Shown here in pieces: positions 17,008 through 26,684 of a DNA stretch of 64,000 bases. Each line of letters opens with the position of its first letter. Position 1 is the stretch's first letter. Location: the NCBI RefSeq assembly GCF_003991405.1, contig NZ_RPEN01000156.1, positions 230,725-294,724 on the forward strand, written 5' to 3'. The position numbers and the translations under genes were made by a program. The notes beneath the pieces were generated by a model. The model made no database searches. It saw only the letters and a list, made by a program, of their open reading frames with translations, and was not told the origin of the DNA. The stretch comes from Pseudorhodobacter sp. E13 (GTDB taxonomy: Bacteria > Pseudomonadota > Alphaproteobacteria > Rhodobacterales > Rhodobacteraceae).

Positions 17008-18114
17008 TCAGCCCCGTGCTGCCTGCAAGGCTTTGGGCAAGGCTTGGGCAAACACCGCCAGCGCGGCGGCATCGCCCAGACTGACGCGAATGCAGCGATC
17101 CATCGGGGCCACGCCGGGCATCCGCACAAACACCCCTTCGCGGCCAAGCGCCTGCAAGACACGGCGGGCAAAATCGCCGTCCTGCCCGCAATCAAGGCAG
17201 ATGAAATTGGTCGCCGAAGGCAGCGGCTGCAAGCCATTGGCCAGCCCCACCGCGCCAAAACTGTCGCGGGCCGCGATGACCTGCGCGCGCACCTGCGCCA
17301 GCCAGTCCTGATCGGCCAGCGCCGCCAAAGCCCCGGCCTGTGCGATGCGCCCCACCCCGAAATGGTTGCGGACCTTGTTGAAGGCTTGCACCAACCCCGG
17401 TGCGGCGATGCCATAGCCCACCCGCAAGCCCGCCATGCCATAGCCTTTGGAAAAGGTGCGAAAGCGGATCACGCGCGGATCATCGGCAGGAATGTCGGCT
17501 GCGGTGCCGTCGGGGGCAAGATCGATATAGGCTTCATCGAGGATCAGCAGGCAGCCATCCGGCAAGGCGTCGATCATCGCGGTGATGCGCGCGGCGGGCA
17601 GGTGGCTGCCCATCGGGTTGTCGGGATTTGCCAGATAAATCAGCTTTGCGCCAAGCTCGGAGGCGCGGGCGACGAGTGCCTCCGGGTCTTCATGGTCGGC
17701 TTTATAGGGCACTTTGTTCAAAGCGCCGCCAAAGCCTGTGACATGGAAGTTGAAGGTGGGATAAGCCCCGTCAGAGGTGACAACAGCATCCCCCGGCCCG
17801 ATGAGAAGCCGCACGAGATACCCCAGCAAGCCGTCAATACCTTCGCCAACCACGATGTTGTCGGGGCGCGTGCCGTGATGGGCAGCAAGGGCTGTGCGCA
17901 GGTCGTGCAGTTCCGGGTCGCCATACATCCAGACATCGCGCGCCGCTGCCGCCATTGCGGCAATCGCGCGGGGGGAGGGGCCGAACATGCTTTCATTCGC
18001 GCCCAGCCGTGCGGCGAAGGGGTGGCCGATGGCGCGTTCCTGGGTTTCGGGGCCCACAAACGGGACGGTTGCGGGCAGGCTGGCGGCCAGTGGCGTATAT
18101 TGCGGTGTTTTCAT
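17008..18114 (-). CDS. PLP-dependent aminotransferase, HisC-like
   Basis: A 368-aa fold-type I aminotransferase. Visible are NESMFGPSP (residues 40-48), ANPDNPMGSH (162-171), LDEAYID (192-198) and the PLP-binding Lys223 in TFSKGYGMAGLRVGYG. The overall pattern is that of histidinol-phosphate or aromatic aminotransferases. No his genes are nearby, so the substrate may be an aromatic amino acid rather than histidinol phosphate. The start at 18114 gives the standard N-terminus. It is divergent from the small Tat gene. Confidence 0.85.
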   Translation of the reverse strand: MKTPQYTPLAASLPATVPFVGPETQERAIGHPFAARLGANESMFGPSPRAIAAMAAAARDVWMYGDPELHDLRTALAAHHGTRPDNIVVGEGIDGLLGYLVRLLIGPGDAVVTSDGAYPTFNFHVTGFGGALNKVPYKADHEDPEALVARASELGAKLIYLANPDNPMGSHLPAARITAMIDALPDGCLLILDEAYIDLAPDGTAADIPADDPRVIRFRTFSKGYGMAGLRVGYGIAAPGLVQAFNKVRNHFGVGRIAQAGALAALADQDWLAQVRAQVIAARDSFGAVGLANGLQPLPSATNFICLDCGQDGDFARRVLQALGREGVFVRMPGVAPMDRCIRVSLGDAAALAVFAQALPKALQAARG

Positions 18115-18208
18115 AGGGGCGAGATAGCCAGAAATTCCCCCCTTCGGCAAGGCTTGTCACAGCGGGGCAAGCGCCCATCTTGAGCGGGCATTGCACGGAG
18201 GGCAGCAC

Positions 18209-18376
18209 ATGGCAAAAGGCATTTCCCGGCGCGGGTTTCTGGCAACGGCTGCGGCGGCGGGGTCGGTGAAACTGTTGCCGCAGGTGGTGGGGAAAATGGG
18301 GGGCAAGCGGGTGCTGACGCTGGTCTGGGACAAGAGCATCGGTGCGATGCGCGCCATTGACAGGCTGGTGCCTTAG
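18209..18376 (+). CDS. 55-aa protein with a twin-arginine signal
   Basis: A very short protein: SRRGFLATAAAAGSV (residues 6-20) is a typical Tat signal core, followed by only about 35 residues, including GKRVLTLVWDKS. GGAGGG sits seven bases before the ATG, so translation is well supported. It may be a small exported or membrane-tethered accessory subunit, but no partner is visible. I do not recognise the family. Confidence 0.68.
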   Translation: MAKGISRRGFLATAAAAGSVKLLPQVVGKMGGKRVLTLVWDKSIGAMRAIDRLVP

Positions 18377-18390
18377 GCAAGCCGGGGGGA

Positions 18391-18462
18391 GGGGGCGCTC
18401 GCGCCCCCTCTGGCCCTTAAGGGCCATTCACCCCCGAGGATATTTGGGCCGAAAAGAAAGCA
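18391..18462 (+). repeat. Dispersed hairpin plus GGATATTT element, copy C
   Basis: Hairpin 1 is GGGGGCGC-TC-GCGCCCCC (18391-18408). Hairpin 2 is the palindrome TGGCCCTTAAGGGCCA (18411-18426). The core CCCCCGAGGATATTTGGG with GAAAAGAAAG follows (18431-18460). It sits between convergent gene ends, with the core five bases from the valS stop. Same order of parts as copies A and E. Confidence 0.72.
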
Positions 18463-18466
18463 GGCT

Positions 18467-21322
18467 TTAGCCGATTTCACCCAGACGGGTGAGGGCGGCG
18501 TTCAGCTTGGCGATTTCTTCTTCGCCCAAGGCCAGCTTTTCGCGGGTATCTTCGACCACTTCGGGCTTGGCGCTTTCGACGAATTTGGGGTTGTTCAGCC
18601 GTCCGCGCAGCCCGCCCATATCCTTTTCCAGCTTTTCCAAGGCTTTGGAGAGGCGGGCCTTTTCTTCGGCCACGTCGATCAGCCCTTCGAGCGGGATGGC
18701 GAAAGTGGCACCTTCGGCGGCAACGGTGATGGCCCCTTTGGGCACCTCTGCGGCCTCGGTCGCGGTTTCAATGCGGGCGAGGCGGAAGATCAGCGCCTCA
18801 TTCGCGGCGAAGGCGGCTTTGGCCTGTGTGTCCAGCCCGACCATCAGCAGATCGACCTTGAGGCCCGCAGGCACATGCATTTGCGCGCGGGCGGAGCGGA
18901 TATCGTCGATCAGCCCGGTGACCCAGTTCATTTCGCGCATGGCGTCAGCGTCGATCAGGTCTTCGCCATAGGTCGGCCAATCGGCATGGACCAAAGGTTT
19001 GGCGCGGGTGCCGGTGGTGGACCAGAGTTCTTCGGTGATGAAGGGCATGATGGGGTGCAGCAGGATCATGCATTGATCCAGCACCCAAGCCATGGTTTTG
19101 CGGGTTTCCTCTGCCTCATCGCCGTCAAACAGGGGTTTGGCGAATTCGACATACCAATCACAGACCTTGCCCCAGACAAAGGCGTAAAGCGCGTTGGCGG
19201 CATCGTTGAATTTGTAATCGGTGAGAGCGGCGTCCACCTCGGCGCGGGTTTTGGCGGCCTCGGAGATGATCCAGCGGTTCACGCGGGCCTGTGCCGCGGG
19301 GGGGGCGCTGGTTTTATGCCCTTCCCAGACGCCGTTCATTTCGGCAAAGCGGCAGGCGTTCCACAGCTTGGTGGTGAAGTTGCGATAGCCCTTGATGCGG
19401 TCTTCGGAGAGTTTCAGCACGCCGCCCAAAGCCGCCATTTGCGCCATGGTAAAGCGCAGCGCATCGGCACCGTATTCATCGACGATGACCAGCGGGTCGA
19501 TGACATTGCCACGGGTTTTCGACATCTTCTCACCCTTCTCGTCGCGGACGAGCTGGTGAAGGTAGACGGTATCGAAGGGTTCCTTGCCCACCACAGCAAG
19601 CTGCATCATCATCATGCGGGCGACCCAGAAGAACAGGATATCCTGACCGGTGACGAGGACGTTGGTGGGGAAATATTTCTGCAATTCCGGGGTGTTGTTG
19701 GGCCATCCTAATGTCCCTATGGGCCAGAGACCGGAGGAGAACCATGTGTCGAGGACATCGGGGTCGCGGGTCAATGATTTACCTGGAGCCATGGCCTGCG
19801 CCTCGGCTTCGGTCGCTGCACAGTATTGGTTGCCGTCCGCATCGAACCAAACCGGAATCTGATGCCCCCACCACAGTTGCCGCGAGATGCACCATGGCTC
19901 GATATTTTCCAGCCAGTGGAAATACACCTTCTCGCCGCTTTCCGGCATGATTTTGGTGCGGCCCGTCCGCACGGCATCCAGCGCGGGTTCCACGATTTTG
20001 GCGGTATCGACGAACCATTGGTCGGTCAGCATCGGCTCGATCACCACTTTGGAGCGGTCGCCGAAGGGCTGCATGATGGGTTTGTCCTCGACGAAGGGAA
20101 TTTTTTCCAGATGTTCGGAATTGGTTTCCGGGTCGATGGATTTGACCAGTTTGGTCACGGCGAGGCCTTCGCGGGTGATATCGGCGATGACGCGTTTGCG
20201 GGCTTCGAACCGGTCCAGCCCGCGGTATTCCTCGGGGACAAGGTTCATCGCGGCGATCTTGGCCTCGTCAAACCCTTCGGTGCCATTGGCGATGGCCTGC
20301 GCGGTGGCGGCTTCCTCCACATAGGGGCGGCCATCGGCGCGCATGGCACCCTTTGTGTCCATCAGCGAATACATCGGGATGTTGTTGCGCTTGGCGACTT
20401 GGTAGTCGTTGAAGTCATGCGCACCGGTGATTTTCACGGCACCGGAGCCGAAGTTTTTGTCGGGGTATTCATCGGTAATGATCGGGATCAGGCGGCGCTG
20501 CGCCTTGGGGCCAATCGGAATTTCGCAAAGTTTTCCGACGATTGGCGCGTAACGTTCATCTGATGGATGAACAGCCACCGCGCCGTCACCCAGCATGGTT
20601 TCAGGACGTGTGGTGGCGATGGAGATATAGTCGCGCGTTTCCCGCAGCGTTACATTGCCGTCTTCATCCCGTTCGACATATTCATAGGTCTCGCCGCCAG
20701 CGAGCGGGTATTTGAAATGCCACATATGGCCCGCGACTTCGATATTCTCGACCTCCAGATCGGAAATCGCGGTTTCGAAATGGGGGTCCCAGTTGACCAG
20801 CCGCTTGCCGCGATAGATCAGGCCCTTGTTATACATATCCACGAAAACCTTGATCACGGCATCGTGGAAACCTTCGTCCATGGTGAAGGCGTTTCGCTCC
20901 CAGTCGCAAGAGGCACCGAGGCGCTTTAGCTGGTTGATGATGGTATCACCGGAGTCCTGTTTCCATTCCCACACTTTTTCCAGAAAGGCGGGGCGGCCCA
21001 TGTCAACGCGCTTGGGCAGGCCCGCGGCGGCCATCTGGCGTTCCACGACCAATTGTGTCGCGATGCCGGCATGGTCCTGCCCCGGTTGCCACAGCGTGTC
21101 ATAGCCTTGCATACGCTTCCAGCGGATCAGAATATCCTGAATGGTGTTGTTGAAGGCATGGCCGACATGCAGCGAACCGGTGACATTCGGCGGCGGGATC
21201 ATGATGCAGAAGGTTTCGTCTTTCGACGCATTGGCCCCCGCACGAAAAGCGCCATCCGCCTCCCATTTGGCGGAAATGCGGGCTTCGGCCTCGGCGGCGT
21301 TGAAGGTTTTTTCCATCGGCAT
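18467..21322 (-). CDS. valS: Valine-tRNA ligase
   Basis: A 951-aa class I synthetase. The HIGH motif is in [14 protein letters not shown] near residue 45, and the KMSKS motif in [13 protein letters not shown]. The editing domain lies between. The C-terminal coiled coil ([19 protein letters not shown]) is typical for ValRS. The ATG at 21322 was chosen because AGGGGAT lies at good spacing; an in-frame GTG one codon upstream and an ATG two codons downstream are alternatives. Length is normal. Confidence 0.97.
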   Translation of the reverse strand: MPMEKTFNAAEAEARISAKWEADGAFRAGANASKDETFCIMIPPPNVTGSLHVGHAFNNTIQDILIRWKRMQGYDTLWQPGQDHAGIATQLVVERQMAAAGLPKRVDMGRPAFLEKVWEWKQDSGDTIINQLKRLGASCDWERNAFTMDEGFHDAVIKVFVDMYNKGLIYRGKRLVNWDPHFETAISDLEVENIEVAGHMWHFKYPLAGGETYEYVERDEDGNVTLRETRDYISIATTRPETMLGDGAVAVHPSDERYAPIVGKLCEIPIGPKAQRRLIPIITDEYPDKNFGSGAVKITGAHDFNDYQVAKRNNIPMYSLMDTKGAMRADGRPYVEEAATAQAIANGTEGFDEAKIAAMNLVPEEYRGLDRFEARKRVIADITREGLAVTKLVKSIDPETNSEHLEKIPFVEDKPIMQPFGDRSKVVIEPMLTDQWFVDTAKIVEPALDAVRTGRTKIMPESGEKVYFHWLENIEPWCISRQLWWGHQIPVWFDADGNQYCAATEAEAQAMAPGKSLTRDPDVLDTWFSSGLWPIGTLGWPNNTPELQKYFPTNVLVTGQDILFFWVARMMMMQLAVVGKEPFDTVYLHQLVRDEKGEKMSKTRGNVIDPLVIVDEYGADALRFTMAQMAALGGVLKLSEDRIKGYRNFTTKLWNACRFAEMNGVWEGHKTSAPPAAQARVNRWIISEAAKTRAEVDAALTDYKFNDAANALYAFVWGKVCDWYVEFAKPLFDGDEAEETRKTMAWVLDQCMILLHPIMPFITEELWSTTGTRAKPLVHADWPTYGEDLIDADAMREMNWVTGLIDDIRSARAQMHVPAGLKVDLLMVGLDTQAKAAFAANEALIFRLARIETATEAAEVPKGAITVAAEGATFAIPLEGLIDVAEEKARLSKALEKLEKDMGGLRGRLNNPKFVESAKPEVVEDTREKLALGEEEIAKLNAALTRLGEIG

Positions 21323-21414
21323 CACGATATCCCCTGATTTCTTGACCGGGGTTTTAACCTGCCTGACAGGGGAGGGAAAGCGGCAGTTTGCCGGGCCTTT
21401 GCCTGCGCCTTGGG

Positions 21415-21846
21415 TCAGATGGCGCGGTCGATCTTGGTGGACAGGTGGATCAGGCTTTCCGACGATCGCACCCCGGTCATGGAGCCGATTTCATCCAGCA
21501 CCTGATCCAGAACCTGCGTGTTCGGTGCTGCGATTTGCAGCAGAAAGTCAAAGCGGCCCGAGGTGGTGATGACGCGTTCCACCTCGGCGATGGATTTCAG
21601 CCGGGTCAGGCAAGCGGCTTGGGTGCGGGGTTCAATCGTCAGCAGGACAGAGGCGCGCAAGCGGTCCTGCCGCCCGGCCTCCCCCAGTTTCACGGTATAG
21701 CCCGCGATGGTGCCATTGGTTTCCAGCCGTTCCAGCCGCGCTTGAATGGTCGACCGCGCCACCTTTAGCCGCCGCGCCAATGTCGCCACCGAAATGCGCG
21801 CATCGGCCCCCAGCAACGCAAGAACCTTTCGATCCAGCTCATCCAT
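21415..21846 (-). CDS. Lrp/AsnC family transcriptional regulator
   Basis: A 143-aa regulator with an N-terminal winged helix-turn-helix (residues 1-50, [12 protein letters not shown] to ERLETNGTI) and a C-terminal RAM ligand-binding domain (residues 65-140). Such proteins form octamers and respond to amino acids. It is divergent from the ornithine decarboxylase gene, 220 bases away, which makes that gene the likely target. A perfect TATAAT on the minus strand (21875-21870) lies inside an Lrp-like palindrome, consistent with autoregulation. Confidence 0.9.
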   Translation of the reverse strand: MDELDRKVLALLGADARISVATLARRLKVARSTIQARLERLETNGTIAGYTVKLGEAGRQDRLRASVLLTIEPRTQAACLTRLKSIAEVERVITTSGRFDFLLQIAAPNTQVLDQVLDEIGSMTGVRSSESLIHLSTKIDRAI

Positions 21847-21864
21847 ACAATATGCCTTGTTGTT

Positions 21865-21879
21865 TCGTCATTATAACGA
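21865..21879. promoter_or_regulatory. Lrp-type palindrome overlapping the regulator -10 box
   Basis: TCGTCATTATAACGA is a 15-bp near-palindrome with an AT-rich centre (12 of 15 positions match its reverse complement), the form expected for Lrp-family operators. On the minus strand its centre reads TATAAT, a consensus -10 box about 25 bases before the regulator ATG. Operator function is inferred. Confidence 0.45.
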
Positions 21880-21880
21880 C

Positions 21881-22066
21881 GATTTACTACATTTATGTGG
21901 TTTTGTCCGGTGAAAATGTGCCCCACATACACAATCCTTGTTTTCAGGAAAAGGGCGGCTCATACGCACCTGGCCTGGTTTTTAGATGAACCACGCAGGC
22001 CCCTGAGAACCCCCATCGCGAAGTGGGGCGGTGCCTGCGCCCCTGCCTTGCGGAAAGGAAACGCTG
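21881..22066 (+). promoter_or_regulatory. Long structured leader of the ornithine decarboxylase gene
   Basis: About 185 gene-free bases precede the decarboxylase ATG. The clearest structure is GGCCTG+GTT (21972-21980) pairing with AAC (21989-21991) and CAGGCC (21996-22001). A second hairpin, CCCCA-TCGCGAAG-TGGGG, follows just before the RBS region. A conserved leader (the speF motif) is known upstream of alphaproteobacterial ornithine decarboxylase genes. Membership here is a proposal, since I cannot align it to that model. Confidence 0.45.
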
Positions 22067-23212
22067 ATGGGACTCTCGAAAACAATCTGGACCAATCCGA
22101 CGGAATACCTGACGACACAAAAGCCGGAAAACCCGGTTTTGTTCTTTGCGCCCAGTGTGTTGCAAGGCATGGCGCGCAAGTTTATCGACAGCTTTCCGGG
22201 CATGGTGACCTATGCGGTCAAGTCCAACCCGATGGAAGAAGTGATCGAGAATCTGTCCTCGGCCGGGTTGCGCGGCTTTGATGTGGCCTCGCCCTTCGAG
22301 ATGCGGCTGATCAAGCGTTTGGCCCCCGATGCGGCACTCCATTACAACAACCCCGTCCGTTCGCCCGCAGAGATTGCGGTGGCGGTGGAATTGGGCGTGA
22401 AATCCTATTCGGTTGATTCTGCCTCGGAATTGGCCAAGCTGATCAAGCATGTCCCGGCAGAGGGCACCGAGATTACCGTGCGCTTCAAGCTGCCGGTTGG
22501 CGGGGCTGCCTATAACTTCGGCGCGAAATTCGGGGCCACGGCAGAGCTGGCGGTGGAACTGCTGCGCGTGGTGGCGGATGCGGGCTTTGTGCCCTCGCTG
22601 ACCTTCCATCCAGGCACGCAATGCACCGAGCCTGCGGCATGGGAAAGCTATATCCGCAAAGCGGCAGAGATTGCCGAAGAAGCAGGGGTGACGATTGCGC
22701 GGCTGAACGTGGGTGGCGGCTTTCCGAACCACCGGTTGAACGCCGTGACCCCCGATCTGGACGCGATTTTTGAGATGATCGACCGCGTGGCGACCGAAGC
22801 CTTTGGCGATGCGCGCCCGCTTTTGGTGTGTGAGCCGGGCCGCGGCCTGTGCGGCGATGCGTTCAGCGTGGCAACCCGCGTGAAGGCGCTGCGCGACGAT
22901 ACCCATGTGTTCCTGAACGACGGGGTTTACGGGTCGCTGACCGAATTGCCGATGATCGGTGTGATCGACCGGACCGAGGTGAAATCGCCCGAAGGCGTGC
23001 TGCGCACAGGGGAACCTGTGGCCCGCATCGTCTTTGGCCCGACCTGCGATTCCGTAGACCGTTTGCCGGGTGAGTTGATGTTGCCCGAGGATCTGACCGA
23101 AGGCGATTATGTGCTGTTCCACGGCATGGGTGCCTATTCCACCGTCACCAACACCCGCTTCAACGGTTTTGGGGAATTGGGTATGGAAACCGTGCTGAAC
23201 CTGCACGCCTGA
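22067..23212 (+). CDS. Ornithine decarboxylase, fold-III PLP (eukaryotic-like) type
   Basis: A 381-aa alanine-racemase-fold decarboxylase. The PLP lysine is Lys52 in TYAVKSNP. GGGFP (216-220) and EPGRG (256-260) bind phosphate. The active-site loop TCDSVD holds Cys327, Asp328 and Asp331. This set identifies ornithine or lysine/ornithine decarboxylases that make putrescine or cadaverine. GGAAAGGAAA precedes the ATG. It is divergent from an Lrp/AsnC regulator and has a long structured leader, both suggesting tight control. Confidence 0.92.
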   Translation: MGLSKTIWTNPTEYLTTQKPENPVLFFAPSVLQGMARKFIDSFPGMVTYAVKSNPMEEVIENLSSAGLRGFDVASPFEMRLIKRLAPDAALHYNNPVRSPAEIAVAVELGVKSYSVDSASELAKLIKHVPAEGTEITVRFKLPVGGAAYNFGAKFGATAELAVELLRVVADAGFVPSLTFHPGTQCTEPAAWESYIRKAAEIAEEAGVTIARLNVGGGFPNHRLNAVTPDLDAIFEMIDRVATEAFGDARPLLVCEPGRGLCGDAFSVATRVKALRDDTHVFLNDGVYGSLTELPMIGVIDRTEVKSPEGVLRTGEPVARIVFGPTCDSVDRLPGELMLPEDLTEGDYVLFHGMGAYSTVTNTRFNGFGELGMETVLNLHA

Positions 23213-23242
23213 CCCGCGGCCCCCATTGCGAAAATGCTTTTG

Positions 23243-23280
23243 CCCCCCGGCTGGACAAACCCCGCCGGGGGGTTACTCTT
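23243..23280 (+). terminator. Terminator after ornithine decarboxylase
   Basis: CCCCCCGGC (23243-23251) pairs with GCCGGGGGG (23264-23272) over a 12-base loop, followed by TTACTCTTT. It starts 30 bases after the decarboxylase stop and ends about 30 before the next gene, so the two are probably separate transcripts. Confidence 0.75.
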
Positions 23281-23308
23281 TGGTCAAAGCGGAAAGCGGG
23301 GGGCGGCG

Positions 23309-25603
23309 ATGAAATTCGGGAATGCGCAAGGCGTGGGGCGGCTGGAGGATATTCGGCTGCTGACGGGCGCAGGGCGCTATGTTGATGATATCGCCCCCAA
23401 AGAGGCGCTGCATGCCTTGTTCTTCCGCTCTCCGGTCGCGCATGCGGCGATTGACGCGCTGGACCTTGCGGCGGCAGAGGCGGCGCCGGGGGTGCGCCTG
23501 ATCCTGACCGCAGACCGTTTGTCGGCGGCAGGTGTCAGCCTTGGCATGAACGGCGTTGCGGTGCGCAATCAGGACGGAACGCGCGGGGCCATGCCCGAAC
23601 GCCCGCTGCTGGCCAAAGCTGTGCTGCGCCATGTCGGTGAGGCGGTGGCGATGATCGTGGCCGACACGCTGAACGCGGCGCGCGATGCGGCAGAGATGAT
23701 CGGGTTGGAGTATAGCGACCTGCCGGTGAAGCTGGATCTGGCGCCGGGCGGGGCCGTGGTGCATCCAGAGGCCCCGGACAACCGCGCCTATGACTGGGCG
23801 ATGGGCGATGCCGCGCAGGTCGAGGCGGCGCTGGCGGCCTCCGCCCATCGGGTCGTGCATGAGGTGGTGCATAACCGCGTCATCGTCAACACGATGGAGC
23901 CGCGCGTGGCCTTTGCCGAATGGGATGGCGCGCGGCTGCATCTGTGTTTCAGCGGCCAAGGCGTCTGGGTGCAAAAGGGCGAGTTGGCGCGGATGCTGGC
24001 GCTGGACCCTGCGGCGGTGCGGGTGACGAACCCCGATGTTGGCGGCGGCTTTGGCATGAAGGCGATGACCTATCCCGAATATACTTGCCTTGCGGCGGCG
24101 GCGCGGATGCTGGGCCGGCCCGTGCGCTGGGTATCGGAACGCACCGAGGCGATGCTGTCGGATAATGGCGCGCGCGATCTGGTAGTGCGCACCGAACTGG
24201 GCTTTGACGCCGATCACCGCATCACCGCTTACCGCGCGGATGTCACCTCGAACATGGGGGCCTATAACGCGCAATTCGCGCAGGCCATCCAGTCAGAGCT
24301 GTTTTCCAAGGTGTTTACCGGCTGCTATGATATTCAGACAGCGTTGTTGACCGCGCAAGGCATTTACACCCATACGACCCCGCTGGATGCCTATCGCGGC
24401 GCGGGGCGGCCCGAGGCGATCATGACGCTGGAATGTGCGATGGACAATGCCGCGCGGGTGCTGGGGCTGGACCCGTTTGCGCTGCGGGCGCGCAATTTCG
24501 TGCGGGCGTTTCCCTATAAGATGATCAACGGGCTGACGATTGATGTGGGCGATTTTACCCGTGTTCTGAATCGCTTGCAGGCCGAGGCTGATCTGCAAGG
24601 TTATGCCGCGCGGCAGGCACGGTCGGCGGCCAAGGGGCTGACGCGCGGGCGCGGGCTGGCCTGCTATATCGAAAGCATCCTTGGCAGCCCGACCGAAGCC
24701 GCGCAAATCGTCTATGAGGCCGATGGCACGGTGACGCTGTTCGTCGGCACCCAATCCAACGGTCAAGGGCATGAGACGGTTTACACCGCGATGCTGGCGG
24801 AACAGACCGGAATTGATCCGGGCCTGATACGCGTGGTGCAGGGTGACAGCGACAGAATCGCCAAGGGCGGCGGCACCGGGGGCTCGCGCTCTGTCACCGT
24901 GCAGGGCACCGCGATGCGGGCCGTAGTGGCGCAGATGATCCCGGCTTTTGCGGCGTTTCTGCAAGGTGAGCTGGGCGCAGGCGTCGCCTTTGACGATGGC
25001 CGCTTTGGCGCGCCGGGGTCCAACCTGCGGCTGACGCTGATCGAAGCGGCGGAGCGGGCGCGGGCAGCCGGGCGCGAGGATTTGCTGTCGCACCGCGAAA
25101 CCATCACGCTGGAGGCAGGCAGCTTTCCCAATGGCGCGCATCTGGCCGAGGTGGAGTTGGACCCCGAAACCGGGCATCTCCGGCTGGATCGCTATGTCGT
25201 GGTCGATGATTTCGGCAATATGATCAACCCCGCGCTGGTTGCAGGGCAGGTGCATGGCGGCGTGGCGCAGGGCTTTGGCCAAGCCGTGATGGAAAACGCG
25301 GTGTTTGATGACTTTGGCCAACTCCTCACAGCAAGTTTCATGGATTATGCGATGCCGCGCGCGCAAGATCTGCCCATGATTCAGTTTGCCACCGAACCCG
25401 TGCCATCGACCACCAACCCGCTGGGCATGAAAGGCTGCGGCGAGGCGGGGACTGTCGGTTCACTCGGCGCGATTTCGAATGCGGTGTCGGATGCGATGGC
25501 GCAACATGGGGTCAGCAAAATTCAGATGCCGTTTACGCCTTCCCGTGTATGGTCATGGTTAAAGGCAACGGTTCGGGATGGAGGGGACGCTGACAATCTT
25601 TAA
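23309..25603 (+). CDS. Orphan form-II CoxL-like molybdopterin-binding dehydrogenase subunit
   Basis: A 764-aa large subunit of the xanthine dehydrogenase/CO dehydrogenase family. Molybdopterin contacts are visible in NPDVGGGFGMK, in GGTGGSRSV and in GCGEAGTVGSLG, whose Glu is the expected catalytic base. The active-site loop reads AYRGAGR (residues 361-367), the signature of form II CoxL-like proteins, not the AYRCSFR of true CO dehydrogenase. The iron-sulfur and FAD subunits that normally accompany it are not nearby. Its last 26 bases overlap the DUF2235 gene. Substrate unknown. Confidence 0.85.
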   Translation: MKFGNAQGVGRLEDIRLLTGAGRYVDDIAPKEALHALFFRSPVAHAAIDALDLAAAEAAPGVRLILTADRLSAAGVSLGMNGVAVRNQDGTRGAMPERPLLAKAVLRHVGEAVAMIVADTLNAARDAAEMIGLEYSDLPVKLDLAPGGAVVHPEAPDNRAYDWAMGDAAQVEAALAASAHRVVHEVVHNRVIVNTMEPRVAFAEWDGARLHLCFSGQGVWVQKGELARMLALDPAAVRVTNPDVGGGFGMKAMTYPEYTCLAAAARMLGRPVRWVSERTEAMLSDNGARDLVVRTELGFDADHRITAYRADVTSNMGAYNAQFAQAIQSELFSKVFTGCYDIQTALLTAQGIYTHTTPLDAYRGAGRPEAIMTLECAMDNAARVLGLDPFALRARNFVRAFPYKMINGLTIDVGDFTRVLNRLQAEADLQGYAARQARSAAKGLTRGRGLACYIESILGSPTEAAQIVYEADGTVTLFVGTQSNGQGHETVYTAMLAEQTGIDPGLIRVVQGDSDRIAKGGGTGGSRSVTVQGTAMRAVVAQMIPAFAAFLQGELGAGVAFDDGRFGAPGSNLRLTLIEAAERARAAGREDLLSHRETITLEAGSFPNGAHLAEVELDPETGHLRLDRYVVVDDFGNMINPALVAGQVHGGVAQGFGQAVMENAVFDDFGQLLTASFMDYAMPRAQDLPMIQFATEPVPSTTNPLGMKGCGEAGTVGSLGAISNAVSDAMAQHGVSKIQMPFTPSRVWSWLKATVRDGGDADNL

Positions 25604-26678
25604 TCGCCTTCGGTCTTGGTTGCGCAGCACGCCTGCCGTCGTGACTGATGCGCCTGCGCAGGATGCCGTGTCGCGGCGTGGTGCGGTGGATCATATCATC
25701 ATCCTCGATGGCACCTTATCCTCGTTGGAACCGGGCTATGAAACCAATGCGGGGCTGGTGTTCAAGCTGCTGTGCGATTCCGGGCCAAGGTTGCAGCGGC
25801 GGCTGTATTACGAACCGGGCGTGCAATGGGTGGATTGGGCGCAGCTTGCCGATGTGGCGCAAGGGCGCGGCATCAACCGGCAAATCCGGCGGGCCTATGG
25901 CTATCTGGCCAGCCATTACATGCCCGGCGACCGGATTTACCTGTTGGGCTATTCGCGCGGGGCCTATGCCGTGCGGTCGCTTGCCGGGGCGATTGATCAG
26001 GTGGGGCTGCTGAAGCGTGATTGTGCCACCGAACGCAATGTGCAGCTTGCTTACCGCCATTATCAGCTTGATCCGCAGGGCCATGCCGCCAAAGCCTTCG
26101 CGCGGGAATTCTGTCACCCCACCGTCCCGATTGAGATGGTCGGCGTCTGGGATACGGTAAAGGCGCTGGGGATGCGGTTGCCCTTCTTGTGGATGCTGAC
26201 CGAGCATGAACACGCCTTTCACAACCACGCGCTGGGCCATTCCATCAAACACGGCTTTCACGCGCTGGCAATGAATGAGACGCGGGTGGTGTTTGATCCC
26301 GTGCTTTGGACCTGTCCACCGAATTGGGCCGGGAATGTGGAACAGGTCTGGTTTCGGGGGGCCCATGCCGATGTGGGCGGGCAAATCGGCAATTACAAAA
26401 AGGCGCGGCCTTTGGCGAATATCCCGCTGGTCTGGATGCTGGAGCGGATGGAGGCTTGTGGCATGCAATTACCTAAAGGCTGGCAGGCGCGGTTTCCCTG
26501 CGACCCGGATGCGCCGATGGTGGGCACTTGGCGCGGCTTTGGTGCGGTGTTTTTGTTGCGCAAGCGCCGCCGGATCGGGCGCGACCCGTCGGAGCATTTG
26601 CACCCCACCGCTTTGCTGCGCCGCTCTCGCTTTGGCCGAACGCCCAAGATCGTGTCGGGAAATCTGCGCCAGCCCTAA
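25578..26678 (+). CDS. DUF2235 alpha/beta-hydrolase-like protein
   Basis: A 366-aa protein with DUF2235 features: IIILDGTLSSLEPG near residue 35, the nucleophile elbow GYSRGAYAVRSLAG (Ser in GxSxG) near residue 128, GVWDTVKALG, and WFRGAHADVGG with a possible catalytic Asp/His. DUF2235 includes the catalytic domain of some type VI phospholipase effectors, but also many standalone housekeeping members. No secretion genes are here. It overlaps the molybdoenzyme gene by 26 bases, so the two are likely translated from one mRNA. Confidence 0.85.
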   Translation: MEGTLTIFNRLRSWLRSTPAVVTDAPAQDAVSRRGAVDHIIILDGTLSSLEPGYETNAGLVFKLLCDSGPRLQRRLYYEPGVQWVDWAQLADVAQGRGINRQIRRAYGYLASHYMPGDRIYLLGYSRGAYAVRSLAGAIDQVGLLKRDCATERNVQLAYRHYQLDPQGHAAKAFAREFCHPTVPIEMVGVWDTVKALGMRLPFLWMLTEHEHAFHNHALGHSIKHGFHALAMNETRVVFDPVLWTCPPNWAGNVEQVWFRGAHADVGGQIGNYKKARPLANIPLVWMLERMEACGMQLPKGWQARFPCDPDAPMVGTWRGFGAVFLLRKRRRIGRDPSEHLHPTALLRRSRFGRTPKIVSGNLRQP

Positions 26679-26684
26679 GGCGCG

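Noticed and set aside
25578..26678. DUF2235 gene as a type VI secretion effector
   Set aside because: No tss/vgrG, PAAR or immunity genes are near; standalone DUF2235 proteins are common, so the effector reading is not supported here.
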